Part shown: positions 42,676 to 52,549 of the stretch, in pieces
How the letters are laid out: each line of letters opens with the position of its first letter
Position numbering within the stretch: position 1 is the stretch's first letter
NCBI RefSeq assembly: GCF_040544555.1
Contig: NZ_JBEPKD010000009.1
Coordinates: 109,674 to 173,673 of the forward strand
Direction: 5' to 3'
Length of the DNA stretch: 64,000 bases
Source: Halalkalibacter oceani
Lineage (GTDB): Bacteria > Bacillota > Bacilli > Bacillales > Bacillaceae_D
Translations under genes and position numbers: made by a program
Notes under the pieces: model-generated
What the model saw: only the letters and a program-made list of their open reading frames with translations
The model's database searches: none
Told to the model about the DNA's origin: nothing

Positions 42676-43839
42676 ATGACTGAATTGGATGCTGCTGAAA
42701 CAGCTAAAAAACAACGGGCGCTATCTTTAGATATCGCCCGGGGCTCGATGCTCTTTTTGATTATCCTTTCGCATATCCCCCTGTTTTTATACATGATAGA
42801 ACCGGGCGTGCTAACGAAAGTCGCTGGTAGTACCGCTTTAGATCATTTGTTGAATGTTTTAATGGAAATCATCGTAGATAACCGGGCGCGCCCCTTATTC
42901 GCCATCCTGTTTGGTTACGGGCTGGTCATGATTTACCGTAAGCAACAGGAAAGAAAAGATGCCGCTGAAGCAAAACGGATTATAAAAAGACGGTGCTGGT
43001 ACTTCATCGTATTTGGCGCCATACTCGCTGGTGTTGCCGGTGGGCAGGATATTCTCATGACGTATGGGATTGCCGGTCTCCTACTCGTTTCCAGTTTAAA
43101 CAAGGACAACAGCAAAATTCTAAAATATGTCCTTGTTTCTACAATGATATGTCTCCTGTATATCCCCCTTTTGTGGGGCGGTATTTTACTTGGCAATCAA
43201 GCTTACGGCTTGCCAATAGAATTAACCGGTCAAGAAACATACGTGAACACCTTTCTTGAAGGGCTAATTGCTATCCCTATCATTCCCTTGTTTACTCATC
43301 TCTTCTTTCCGGTGATCCCCTCCGTCCTAATGGGCATTTGGCTCGGAAATAGAAATCTCTTAAGTAAGCCGCATGACCATATCAAACTGCTGAAGCAATT
43401 AACGATTGGCGGTCTCACCCTTTCACTTGCGGGCGCCATCCCACTAGTACTGATTAATGATGTTTGGTTTCCCGGCTTTTTCGCTGCAGGGATTGCATAC
43501 GGGGTCCATATTATTACCGGTTTCGCAGGCGGTGTTGGGTATGCTGCACTGTTTGGGTTGTTAGGAATCACGATAAAAAAGCACGGCACGATTGTTAAAG
43601 CGATCACGGCCATGGGGAAACGCTCGCTTACCTTTTTTGTCACACATGAAGTTTTGATTGTACTCTTCCTGTCGCCGATCGCTTTCAATTTGGGGGCAGT
43701 CTTAACTGTCACCACTTCCGTCCTATTCGGTTTCGCGATGTGGGTCGTGACGTTATCAGTCGCCTACTTGATGGATCGTCGTCAAATCGAGGGACCATTA
43801 GAGCGATACATGCGTTATGTAACGTATAAAAAAGGATAG
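42676..43839 (+). CDS. DUF418 family membrane protein (YeiB-like)
   Basis: 387 residues with about ten hydrophobic segments. The N-terminal RALSLDIARGSMLFLIILSH and RARPLFAILFGYGLVM match the heparan-alpha-glucosaminide acetyltransferase-like start of the family, and the C-terminal part (from about 225) is the DUF418 domain with LTFFVTHEVLIVL and EGPLERYMRYVTY. GGGGAGG precedes ATG 42676. Third gene of the TetR operon. A membrane acyl-transfer role is suggested for the family but not proven. Confidence 0.88.
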   Translation: MTELDAAETAKKQRALSLDIARGSMLFLIILSHIPLFLYMIEPGVLTKVAGSTALDHLLNVLMEIIVDNRARPLFAILFGYGLVMIYRKQQERKDAAEAKRIIKRRCWYFIVFGAILAGVAGGQDILMTYGIAGLLLVSSLNKDNSKILKYVLVSTMICLLYIPLLWGGILLGNQAYGLPIELTGQETYVNTFLEGLIAIPIIPLFTHLFFPVIPSVLMGIWLGNRNLLSKPHDHIKLLKQLTIGGLTLSLAGAIPLVLINDVWFPGFFAAGIAYGVHIITGFAGGVGYAALFGLLGITIKKHGTIVKAITAMGKRSLTFFVTHEVLIVLFLSPIAFNLGAVLTVTTSVLFGFAMWVVTLSVAYLMDRRQIEGPLERYMRYVTYKKG

Positions 43840-44018
43840 GAACAAAAATGCCGGGATAAAAAACATTAATCCTCCTTTTCGCATGCTATCTTTGTATCTT
43901 TCATCGTACATTCTACAGGTACTCCTTTCTTCCCAAAAGGAAGTGGGGAATTAGAGGGGAAAAATAGAATCATGTCGAATGTACATTAGAAAAGTACGAG
44001 GCGCTTGGGGGTGAAGTC

Positions 44019-45821
44019 GTGAGTCTGGAGATCGGGATGTTTTTGATTTTGCTCGTTGCGACGCTTATCACGCTCTTCATTTCCATTCTGGCAAATCGCA
44101 GACGGGATCAACTTTCCAGATACTTCGCTTTGATTATGCTGGCCATCTCGTTTTATTCACTCGGCTACGGCTTTGAAATCATCAGCACAAGTCTTGCTCA
44201 GGCGAAGTTTTGGCTTAATGTGCAATATATCGGCATTCCGTTTATTTCAACCTTTTGGCTGATGATGGTGATGGGCTTTACAGGGCATCTGGCTTCCTTA
44301 AAAAAATGGGTCGTACCGCTCTTATTCATCATCCCTGTCTGTACGTTGATCCTTTATTATACGAATGATTTCCATCATCTTTATTACCGCGATATCCAGT
44401 TTGAACCGGACAGCACCCACCTGTCGTCCATTCTTTTATTCAAAGGGCCGTGGTATTGGATCCATATTACACATTCCTATCTTTTGAATGCAATCAGTGT
44501 CATCTTATTCATCGTGATGTTCACAAAGGCGTTGCCGATTGTTCGCAAGCAACAGCTCGTGTTAATGTTCGGCGCTATCGCTCCATGGTCGGCTAATCTC
44601 ATCTATGTGTTCATGCCTGACAAAGTGAATATGGACATGACACCGCTTGGCTTTACGGTCACAGGGCTCGTCTACATGTGGGGAATCTACCGCTTCAATT
44701 TGCTGCGCCTCGTTCCCATCGCTTATCAGACGATATTCGAGACGATGCAGGACGGCGCGGTCATTATTGACGATGCTCATAAGATTACCCATGTGAATCA
44801 AGCCGCCAAAGAGATTTTTCAACCATTGCAAAAATGGAAAGGCGAGACGGTGTCCGTACAACAAATCTTTGCGTCGCATCCTGATCTGTTAGCGTTCATA
44901 CACTCTACGGAAAGCGGCGAAACCCGGCTATCGATTCGGAAAGGAGCGGAAACTTGCCACTATCAAGTGAAGATGTCCATTATGGTGGATAAATGGCGGA
45001 TCACGCTCGGAAAAATCATCATCTTTACCGATATGACACAAATCGTCTTGTATCAGGAGCAGCTTCTTACCAACGCGAAACAATTAAAGGAAACACAAGC
45101 CTTCAAGGATAAGCTGTTTGCGGTAATCACTCACGACATTCGCGATCCCCTCGCTTTGTTGATCAACTTGACGGAGCTTATCGAAGAGGATTATATCGAT
45201 TCGACCAGCGAACAATCCCGTGTTTTTCGAGAAGTCAGCAGTCGAGTCCGGGGTACCTATCTCCTCGTGGAGAATCTGCTCGATTGGTTCCGGAGCCAGA
45301 AGGGAGAGATCCATTTCAAACCGCTCATGTGGGAGCTCGAACCGATCGTCCGCCATGTTGTTCACGAGATAGAGCCTCGCGCGGAGATCAAGCAAATCAG
45401 GTTGTCTATGACCATTCAGGAAGATGTACACGTCTATGCGGATAAAGAAATGCTGGAAATGATCCTTCGTAATCTGTTGTTCAATGCGATTAAGTTTACA
45501 GAAACGGGCGAAAAGGTTCACCTCACGTTCACCAGGATAGCTGATTCCGTGACCATTTCTGTCCGCGACTCGGGTACCGGTGTCGATCCCGTGGTCGGCC
45601 AATCGCTATTTCACAAGGTGCAGGAAATTTCCTCGCCGGGCACAGACGGTGAACAAGGAACGGGATTAGGTTTATACCTTTGCGGGAAGCTCGTTCGCTT
45701 GCACGGAGGCGACATCTGGTATGAATCAAATCCGGGACGAGGCAGCACATTTTGCTTCACGCTCCCAGTTGATGAATCGTCGAGCTTACGTCAGAGGACG
45801 AGGAGAGAGGTGGACGCCTGA
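44019..45821 (+). CDS. Sensor histidine kinase with N-terminal 7TM domain
   Basis: 600 residues. Residues 1-227 hold seven membrane segments of the histidine-kinase 7TM type, 230-345 a PAS-like domain (FETMQDGAVIIDDAHKITHVN), about 362-425 the HisKA dimerisation helix with phosphorylatable H372 (VITHDIRDPL), and about 465-590 the ATPase domain (NLLFNAIKF, DSGTGVD, GTGLGLYLCGKLV). GTG 44019 follows a GGGGGTGA site. Its stop overlaps the start of the response-regulator gene. The signal is unknown. Confidence 0.9.
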   Translation: MSLEIGMFLILLVATLITLFISILANRRRDQLSRYFALIMLAISFYSLGYGFEIISTSLAQAKFWLNVQYIGIPFISTFWLMMVMGFTGHLASLKKWVVPLLFIIPVCTLILYYTNDFHHLYYRDIQFEPDSTHLSSILLFKGPWYWIHITHSYLLNAISVILFIVMFTKALPIVRKQQLVLMFGAIAPWSANLIYVFMPDKVNMDMTPLGFTVTGLVYMWGIYRFNLLRLVPIAYQTIFETMQDGAVIIDDAHKITHVNQAAKEIFQPLQKWKGETVSVQQIFASHPDLLAFIHSTESGETRLSIRKGAETCHYQVKMSIMVDKWRITLGKIIIFTDMTQIVLYQEQLLTNAKQLKETQAFKDKLFAVITHDIRDPLALLINLTELIEEDYIDSTSEQSRVFREVSSRVRGTYLLVENLLDWFRSQKGEIHFKPLMWELEPIVRHVVHEIEPRAEIKQIRLSMTIQEDVHVYADKEMLEMILRNLLFNAIKFTETGEKVHLTFTRIADSVTISVRDSGTGVDPVVGQSLFHKVQEISSPGTDGEQGTGLGLYLCGKLVRLHGGDIWYESNPGRGSTFCFTLPVDESSSLRQRTRREVDA

Positions 45822-46951
45822 TGAAAGTGATTATTATTGACGATGAGAGTGCTATGCATCTCATCATGACAAGGATGCTTGGCAAGCTCCCTGACCTTGA
45901 AGTCGCAGGATGCTTCTCCGATACGGCCTCCGCCTCGAGGTTTATCGCACAGCATGAAGTTCATATAGCGTTCGTCGATATCAGCATGCCGCAGGAAAGC
46001 GGGATGCAGTTCGCGGAACGGATGGCGATGAACCATCCTGATCTGTATATCATCTTCGTCACCTCGCATAAGGATTATGCACTTGACGCGTTCGAATTAT
46101 CCGCGCTTGATTATATCGTAAAGCCGGTTTCTTTGGAGCGAATCGAGAAGGCGGTCACCCGGGCGAAAGCGGTGCATCAGTTCAATCGAACTTCCGTGGT
46201 CGAACCGGCGGCGAATTCAGTTCAAATCTACACATTGGGAGGGCTTGAGGTAAGAACGTCTGCCGGCAGTGTGAGATGGATTTCCCGCAAAAGTTCAGAG
46301 CTGTTCGGGTTCTTGTTGCTGCATCGCAGGCGGATCGTAACGAGAGCGAGGATCATTCATGAAGTGTTCGCCGATACATCGACCAAGAATGCAGAGACTT
46401 ATCTTAATACGTCAATCTATCAGTTAAGAAAAGCATTGGATCCTCATGGGTTGAAATCTATCATTCAATCAGATGCGGACGGATATGGAATGAATCTCGA
46501 CAAGGCCACTATCGATCATCTCGAATTTGAAGATCGATTGAAAAAACTGGAGGTGATTGAAGCCGCTAATCTGCCATTCGCTTTGGATACCGAGAAGATG
46601 TATGTCGGGGATCTGTTTGGAGAAAAAGGATTCGGTTGGGCGTTGCATGAGGTCGAGCGCTTATCCGTTTTGTACAACGCCTTTGTCAAAAAGGTAGGAA
46701 ACGCGCTTCTGGAGCAAACCAAAGTCGAGAAAGCGATCCTGCTGCTGAATAAGCTCTTCCATCGAAATGAACTGGATGAAGAGACGGTCATGCTACTTCT
46801 TCGCGCTTATGCCGCGAAAAAGGATCGAATATCGTTTACGAAACTGTATCGAGGGTATACGAAAGCATTGCGTCTGGACCTTGGCATCGCTCCATCCAAG
46901 GAATTGGAAGAGTTGTACGAGCGCCTTCGATCGTCATTTCGTATTGGATAA
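45821..46951 (+). CDS. Response regulator with SARP/BTAD-type output
   Basis: 376 residues. Receiver domain 1-120 with D53 (FVDISMPQESG), switch and K in YIVKPVS. Then a winged-helix trans_reg-like domain (about 135-215, VRWISRKSSELFGFLLLH) and a bacterial transcriptional activator (BTAD) helical domain to the end (RLSVLYNAFVKKVGNALLEQ, LRLDLGIAPSKELEELYERL). ATG 45821 shares one base with the kinase stop. SARP-type regulators are mostly known from actinomycetes; response-regulator fusions occur in Bacillales. The target genes are unknown. Confidence 0.88.
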   Translation: MKVIIIDDESAMHLIMTRMLGKLPDLEVAGCFSDTASASRFIAQHEVHIAFVDISMPQESGMQFAERMAMNHPDLYIIFVTSHKDYALDAFELSALDYIVKPVSLERIEKAVTRAKAVHQFNRTSVVEPAANSVQIYTLGGLEVRTSAGSVRWISRKSSELFGFLLLHRRRIVTRARIIHEVFADTSTKNAETYLNTSIYQLRKALDPHGLKSIIQSDADGYGMNLDKATIDHLEFEDRLKKLEVIEAANLPFALDTEKMYVGDLFGEKGFGWALHEVERLSVLYNAFVKKVGNALLEQTKVEKAILLLNKLFHRNELDEETVMLLLRAYAAKKDRISFTKLYRGYTKALRLDLGIAPSKELEELYERLRSSFRIG

Positions 46952-46971
46952 AGCCGAGCGGATTTCGCTGT

Positions 46972-47026
46972 AAAAAAAGGAACTCCTTCAACTCCTAGTT
47001 TCATCGTTGAAGGATTCCTTTTTCTC
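46972..47026 (+). terminator. Terminator of the two-component operon
   Basis: AAGGAACTCCTTCAAC pairs with GTTGAAGGATTCCTT, followed by TTTCTC. It ends the host-type DNA just before the AT-rich region. Bases 47027-47311 hold no gene, only the candidate transposon end. Confidence 0.8.
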
Positions 47027-47086
47027 GATTTAGAGCAGCACGGCAAGCATCCTTAGACTTATTTCTCCTAAATAAAGCATAAAAAA

Positions 47087-47270
47087 TGTGACTTTTACCA
47101 TATTATTGCCTCATCTTTAATCATATCGTTGCCCCCATAGATATACGAAGGCTTAGGAAACAATTACAAAATTTAAAATATCATGCTTTTCAATTTAAAA
47201 TATGGAAGTAATAAAAAAAGTATAATTTACGGCAATAATTAACTTAACAAAAGTATTACCGGCAATTATA
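47087..47270 (+). repeat. Candidate left transposon end with TnsB-like sites
   Basis: TGTGAC at 47087 is followed by TTTTACCATATTATT (47094-47108), AATTTACGGCAATAATT (47224-47240) and TATTACCGGCAATTATA (47254-47270), all in the same orientation. Tn7-family ends begin with TGT, and the first TnsB site lies a few bases inside. Confidence 0.4.
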
Positions 47271-47311
47271 CGATTAATTAATATTTGCATCAAATAGAGC
47301 AACCGGTTAAA

Positions 47312-48661
47312 TCATTCATAGTACGACTTGTTTTTCTCCAATATTCCCTCTATATATTCTCTAATTTCTAGGTTTGCAAATTGTTTACCTATCTTGACTT
47401 TACTTTGAATATAACCGTGGTTTAAAACCTTTCCTTCCTCCAATGCTGTAGAAACGCATTCTCTAATTGCCTTTTTTGCCAAGTGGACCTTTTCAGCATT
47501 AATTTTGGATTTATATTCTTTATATCTAGAGCTAATTAAACTACATTCAGCTGGAAAGTGATATCTTAATGATTCATTGCTTTTATAACCAATCTGTTTA
47601 GTTACTTCGTTTAAACTAAGTGGCGGGTATTCATTACTGTTAATAAATTTATACAATAAATTTCTTTTTTCCTCAGTGGTAAGTGTAATATAGCTTTTTT
47701 TCTTTATTAGGTCATTCTTAAATTTACTAATATGTTTAATATTAATTTCATTTTCCCTAAATAATATCACTTCTATGGGGGTATTTACACAATAACTTAA
47801 TACTAATAAGGATTCGAAAGAAAGCTGTTGTGCTTTCCGTTTCCATTGTGTAAGGGTACACCTATCATAATTCATGTTTTCAGCTAATTTATTTAATGGA
47901 TTACTAGTTCGATTAAAATGTCTACTCAAGAAGTGACTAACTTTATTTAAAATGAAATCACGATCAACAAATTCAACCGCTTCATTTTTTAATAAGTCTT
48001 CTACATTTTTATTTACCCATTTTTGCCAAACAATATTTTCTTCATTTGTATTATTATTTACAACCATATTAGATCCTAACCACCCTTTACATTTTGGGCA
48101 ATAGCCTATAACTGAATATAAGTCCAACTGTTTTATTTCGTTTGTACAGTTAGGACAAGTAGATTCTAAAACACAATTATGTTTTAAACATATTGTTAAG
48201 GACTTAAGCGACCATATAAGCTTTTCGTATATTATATTTTCATTCTTTTGTTCATTTAAACAGGCCGGGCACCAATTCCTTGAAACTTTTATATCGCCAA
48301 TGGTTAATAGTGGACTTAGTTTCAACCATGATAAACTTTTAAGGTCTCTTCTATTGGTTAATTCCTTCAGGGCACGTAAAAAAAATGAAGTCTGTTGATT
48401 AAATCCATTTATAGAGTATGATTTATAATACACCCTATATAGATCATTTTCGCTATAATCCTGGTTTTTGTCTGTATATAAAGTTGGAAATATTAAATGT
48501 TTTACAAAGCTTGAAACGGAGATTGAATGTGCTTCAGAAAGACGCTGAATATAACTAGTTAAACTCTCCGTATCTAGACTATTCATGGACATTGGTTCCA
48601 ATGAATAACATTTACTCCTCTCAGGTGTTCTGACTTTTTTCTCATTCCAAACGGTAAACAT
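47312..48661 (-). CDS. TniQ/TnsD family target-selection protein (second of two)
   Basis: 449 residues. An N-terminal TniQ domain starts with SLDTESLTSYIQRLSEAHSIS. It carries zinc-finger ligands C131/C134 (WCPAC), C158/H161 (CLKH), C169/C172 (CPNC) and C188/C191 (CPKCKGWLG). The C-terminal half has helix-turn-helix-like repeats: NYDRCTLTQWKRKAQQ, then PLSLNEVTKQIGYKSNESLRYHFPAEC. The length lies between minimal TniQ and Tn7 TnsD (508 residues), which suggests a sequence-specific DNA-binding arm. GAGGGTGA precedes ATG 48661, 15 bases after tnsC. It should recruit TnsC to a chosen target. Confidence 0.88.
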   Translation of the reverse strand: MFTVWNEKKVRTPERSKCYSLEPMSMNSLDTESLTSYIQRLSEAHSISVSSFVKHLIFPTLYTDKNQDYSENDLYRVYYKSYSINGFNQQTSFFLRALKELTNRRDLKSLSWLKLSPLLTIGDIKVSRNWCPACLNEQKNENIIYEKLIWSLKSLTICLKHNCVLESTCPNCTNEIKQLDLYSVIGYCPKCKGWLGSNMVVNNNTNEENIVWQKWVNKNVEDLLKNEAVEFVDRDFILNKVSHFLSRHFNRTSNPLNKLAENMNYDRCTLTQWKRKAQQLSFESLLVLSYCVNTPIEVILFRENEINIKHISKFKNDLIKKKSYITLTTEEKRNLLYKFINSNEYPPLSLNEVTKQIGYKSNESLRYHFPAECSLISSRYKEYKSKINAEKVHLAKKAIRECVSTALEEGKVLNHGYIQSKVKIGKQFANLEIREYIEGILEKNKSYYE

Positions 48662-48676
48662 TTAATCACCCTCAAT

Positions 48677-49822
48677 CTATGAATTTAATTTTTCGTTTTT
48701 AAATTCTTCAATTCCAATTTGATCTCGAGTTGGTTTTCTTTCACCGACTTTGGGTTTCTTAGATTTCGAAGCTAAATCATTGACCTCATATTGGTTTGTC
48801 ATTAATCCAAGCTTTGTGCTAACTCTCTCCTTTTTCTTATTGTCGTTACTTTCCATTTGTTTTTCCATTTCAATAGTCTCATCCGCCATTTTTTCAATCT
48901 TATCTATGCTTATTTCAAATCTTTTAAAATCGTTTAAAGCCAAGGTCTTTTTATGTTGATCATTCGTAAGATTATATTCGACTGTCCTATTTAACCAGAT
49001 CTTTAAATTACCAACACAACCTACTGAATGCATATAAAAGTACTCCCAGTGATCTACTAATTGTGGTTCTTCATAGAATGGAAGATGCTTTTGAAAAGTC
49101 CATAAAACATTCTGGAAAGCTGCCCTATCGTCCTTTATTTCCATTTTATATCTGGGCAAATGTACATCAATACCTCGTCGTATTAATTGACCACTAAGGT
49201 TTCTAAATTTAAGAATTTCATAAGTACCAAATAAAACAAATGGAACCTTGCTTACTGATGAAAGAGATTTTAAAGTATCCATCTGATTCCTCAGACTTCT
49301 ACCTCTTGCTACTCTTGCAATATGTTGAGCTTCGTCAATTAAAAAAGCTCGAGGTTTCCTATATATTAATGCATTTTCCATTGCTCTTCTGTAAGCATTC
49401 TTACTATTTCTACTTGGAATTATCTCCTTTGTTTTAACGTCAATATTTATTTTATAATCGATTAAAGGCTCATTAAGTAATGACAAAGCTCTAATATAAA
49501 AGTCTTTCCAATCAAACCGACCATCGTCAGGAGCTATTGCCTCATCTCCAACAATGGGTATAAATCCCTTGTCATTAAACATATCTTCCATATGAGTTTC
49601 ATTATAATGATCAATTATCTTTTTAAATAATGTAGACTTACCAACCCCGCTCGGCCCAAAAATAAGTAATATTTCATTTTTATCTGCTACACTAATGATA
49701 TCTTTAAATTCCTTAAATGCATTCATTAATTTAGGATGAGCGATAGTCAAGTTTTTAAAATAATTTATTCTTTCATAGGCTGATTTTTTGGTGAGTTCTA
49801 TTGGAAATAACTGTCCATCCAT
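48677..49822 (-). CDS. tnsC: TnsC/TniB-like AAA+ transposition regulator
   Basis: 381 residues. Walker A GPSGVGKST (residues 56-64), Walker B RAFLIDEAQHI (D163, E164), sensor-type VPFVLFGTYEIL and an arginine-containing LRRGIDVHLPRY. The C-terminal tail (about 320-381) is Lys/Glu-rich and could contact the transposase. GAGGAG lies 8 bases before ATG 49822, just after the tnsAB stop (2-base gap). In Tn7-type systems TnsC forms an ATP-dependent filament linking the TniQ/TnsD target complex to TnsAB. Confidence 0.92.
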   Translation of the reverse strand: MDGQLFPIELTKKSAYERINYFKNLTIAHPKLMNAFKEFKDIISVADKNEILLIFGPSGVGKSTLFKKIIDHYNETHMEDMFNDKGFIPIVGDEAIAPDDGRFDWKDFYIRALSLLNEPLIDYKINIDVKTKEIIPSRNSKNAYRRAMENALIYRKPRAFLIDEAQHIARVARGRSLRNQMDTLKSLSSVSKVPFVLFGTYEILKFRNLSGQLIRRGIDVHLPRYKMEIKDDRAAFQNVLWTFQKHLPFYEEPQLVDHWEYFYMHSVGCVGNLKIWLNRTVEYNLTNDQHKKTLALNDFKRFEISIDKIEKMADETIEMEKQMESNDNKKKERVSTKLGLMTNQYEVNDLASKSKKPKVGERKPTRDQIGIEEFKNEKLNS

Positions 49823-49824
49823 TT

Positions 49825-52512
49825 TTAAAACTCCTCATAGGTAATAAATTTTTTTGGATCCTTTTCTACTAATGTAATTTCGTTTGATTCTTCAACAACA
49901 TATTGATGTTTTTCTTTAGGTGTAAATTCATGTCCTTTATAATGACTCTTTTCTCCATTATTCACTTTAAAAGTTGATCTTACTGCCTGATCTTTTAAAT
50001 TTTGTAATTGTAGTATTTCTTTCGATTCTATAGATTCAAGAAATCTCGCGATCATTGATCCCGTCATTTCAATAGCTATTTCAGTACTCTTCATGCGGTT
50101 TCTAATTTCCATAGTTGCTATTTTTATTTCCTTTTCAGTACGGTTTTCAAAAACCAAAAAATTTTCCGATCGAAGTTTAGTCCAATTTTTATTAACATAA
50201 GCATAAGCTACAGACATATCAAAAGGATCGTATCGAACATAAACACTCTGGCCTTCAATTTCTGGATGATCAAGCATATCTGCCCAATAGTAGATATTGT
50301 TAATACGCACCCCTCGTCCTGGTTGAACCTTAGCTGTTTGTTTTGGAGTAGATGGTAAAGTCATTATTTCAAACAATTCATCATACCTAACAAAGGTATG
50401 CTCCCGCTTTCCCGTTTTGTATAATCTGTTTTCATAATAGTCTCGGGGGGAGGTAGCTAATGTTGAATGGATTTGTCTATCGTATATTTCATAACACCAC
50501 TCATTCATCATTTCGAACAATGCTTCATATGTCCAAGTTGCATTATGTTTAGGGTTAAATTTCTTTGTTACTTCTCTAACTTTCTTCATTATTTGTGTAT
50601 TACCTAAGAGATTATGAATAAATTCTGTGTTAGTAGTCCCGAATATCCTCTCACAGACAGAACCAAATTTAGGTTTTGACCCTGGCCGTTGTGCTTTAGT
50701 AACTTTGTATTTCGCTAACAATGTGTCAAAATAAATACTATGAAATTCCTTTCCACCATCGATAACCAACATATTTGGTAACCTTGAGTTTCTCTTAACA
50801 CATTCCCGTATAGCCATCATACAAGACCGATAACTTGGTGGATCGAATGTTAGATAGAAAGCTAGTATTCTTCGAGAATAAGCATCTATCAGCAGGGTAA
50901 GCCAAGGTCTCCCTAAATTTACAAGCGTCTCCGAACAAATCAGTTCAACATCTAATTCTGTATGATCTAAATGACAAATCTGATATGGATAGTCTCCATG
51001 TCTTGGAGTAGTTTCTTTTATCTCAAAATAAAACTTTTCAGTGTCATATGCGGCTTTGGGTCCTTTTCTTTTCATAGCTTGAACATGAGTTGATCTTTTA
51101 TTTGATTCTTTCCAAAAGGTGACAAAACTAGGGGGAGTCAAACTTCTATCTTTACACTCTTGATAAAATCTCTTATAAATTGAATTAAGATTAGAACTAC
51201 GAGGATTTTCATATTTTTCTTTTATATACTCATTCATTAACTCAATAACTTCAGGAGATAGCCTTTTTTCTCTATTTCCTTGATTATTTCTTTTATCTAT
51301 CAAACCTACAAAACCATTTCCAAACTGGCTTTCAGCATCTTTATATTTTTTTGCCCAATCTCTAAATGTTCTAGGACTAACATTCAATTCTTCTATAGAA
51401 AGACCATTCCAATGCCTTTGCAACACATTGAATTTACGGTTAGCTTCCTCCAAACTCTTTGGAGAAGCACTAAGCATTAGATCTAAAACTTCATTTGAAT
51501 AGGAAATATCATTATTTAGGTTTGTGAGTGGCTTTATCGTACCTTCATGATATAATTTTTCAAACAGTGAATGAGGGATTTTAACTTCTTGTTTTCCATT
51601 CATAATTGAAATAGTTGAATCAAAAATACTTAAAATTGTACATTGTTCTCCTGCCCATAAAATAGGTTGTAGGGGTGAAATATCGAGGGTTGATCCACTC
51701 AAAAAGTCATTTGTTTTTGACCTAGTCATATTGATAAAGGCATCTAAGGACTCTTTATTGGGATACATTGAAACTTTATCAAAATCAGTAATTAAAGTAG
51801 CTTTAATGTCCGCATAAATTTCGTTTTGTGCAAGTAAATGATAAATATCATCGGCATCAATACCAGTATCCATAAATAGTAATTTTTCTAGACTTATACC
51901 TGGTTTCCCGTTTATTATTTTAATAATTTGATCTTTCTTTTTCTGTGAAACATTAATTTTATCACCAATCAGATAATCCTCCAAAAATCTAATATTTCTT
52001 TGGCGTATCCAGTCAATTTCATTTGAAGTACGAATTCTAAAAGACAGACCATACTCTTTAGCATATTCTTCAACTGGTGGACATCGGTAAGTTCCTGATT
52101 CATCTACATTGTATCGATTAGGGTACTTTAGTATTAAATTGGCTAATTCTTTTTCTGTTTTCCATTCTTCATAACCAATCCAGTCCTCTTCAATAATGAA
52201 AAAATCAGGTGTATAATAATGCCCCATTTTCCGACTTTTGTTTTCATAACGAATTAGAATACTTTCTGGTTGATCATAGTATTCTATGACCTTTGAATTA
52301 AATTCCTTCTCATAAATTGCTGCTAATTCAAGGGTTCTACTTTCAAACTGAATGGTCACTCCCATCTTCCGGCTTGGATAAGAACCGGAAACATTTTTTC
52401 TACTTGACCTTACTCTTCGTGATGGCTGTGAATTCCTTATATTTTCAACTTTTTTTATGGTATTTTCTTCGATATTTAATCTATTATAAAGTTCACTTAA
52501 ATCCTTTTTCAA
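49825..52512 (-). CDS. tnsAB: TnsAB fusion: TnsA-type nuclease joined to DDE transposase TnsB
   Basis: 895 residues. Residues about 45-170 form a TnsA-like restriction-endonuclease fold with E62, D103 (YTPDF), E116 and K118 (EEWK), matching the catalytic set of Tn7 TnsA. Residues about 340-470 are DNA-binding helices, and 500-690 the retroviral-integrase-type core with D516 (CHLDHTELD), D585 (VIDGGKEF) and E621 (VCERIFGT), a DD35E triad. A Mu C-terminal-like barrel follows (about 730-790). TTG 52512 follows GAGGAGGAG. TnsA and TnsB on one chain give cut-and-paste transposition. No frameshift is seen. Confidence 0.93.
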   Translation of the reverse strand: MKKDLSELYNRLNIEENTIKKVENIRNSQPSRRVRSSRKNVSGSYPSRKMGVTIQFESRTLELAAIYEKEFNSKVIEYYDQPESILIRYENKSRKMGHYYTPDFFIIEEDWIGYEEWKTEKELANLILKYPNRYNVDESGTYRCPPVEEYAKEYGLSFRIRTSNEIDWIRQRNIRFLEDYLIGDKINVSQKKKDQIIKIINGKPGISLEKLLFMDTGIDADDIYHLLAQNEIYADIKATLITDFDKVSMYPNKESLDAFINMTRSKTNDFLSGSTLDISPLQPILWAGEQCTILSIFDSTISIMNGKQEVKIPHSLFEKLYHEGTIKPLTNLNNDISYSNEVLDLMLSASPKSLEEANRKFNVLQRHWNGLSIEELNVSPRTFRDWAKKYKDAESQFGNGFVGLIDKRNNQGNREKRLSPEVIELMNEYIKEKYENPRSSNLNSIYKRFYQECKDRSLTPPSFVTFWKESNKRSTHVQAMKRKGPKAAYDTEKFYFEIKETTPRHGDYPYQICHLDHTELDVELICSETLVNLGRPWLTLLIDAYSRRILAFYLTFDPPSYRSCMMAIRECVKRNSRLPNMLVIDGGKEFHSIYFDTLLAKYKVTKAQRPGSKPKFGSVCERIFGTTNTEFIHNLLGNTQIMKKVREVTKKFNPKHNATWTYEALFEMMNEWCYEIYDRQIHSTLATSPRDYYENRLYKTGKREHTFVRYDELFEIMTLPSTPKQTAKVQPGRGVRINNIYYWADMLDHPEIEGQSVYVRYDPFDMSVAYAYVNKNWTKLRSENFLVFENRTEKEIKIATMEIRNRMKSTEIAIEMTGSMIARFLESIESKEILQLQNLKDQAVRSTFKVNNGEKSHYKGHEFTPKEKHQYVVEESNEITLVEKDPKKFITYEEF

Positions 52513-52549
52513 AATTTCTCCTCCTCACCTTCATTTGATTGATTGTTTT

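Noticed and set aside
46969..46971. TGT at 46969 as the left transposon tip
   Set aside because: Although its flank TTCGC resembles GTCGC on the right, this TGT lies within the host terminator of the response-regulator gene and is far from the TnsB-like repeats.
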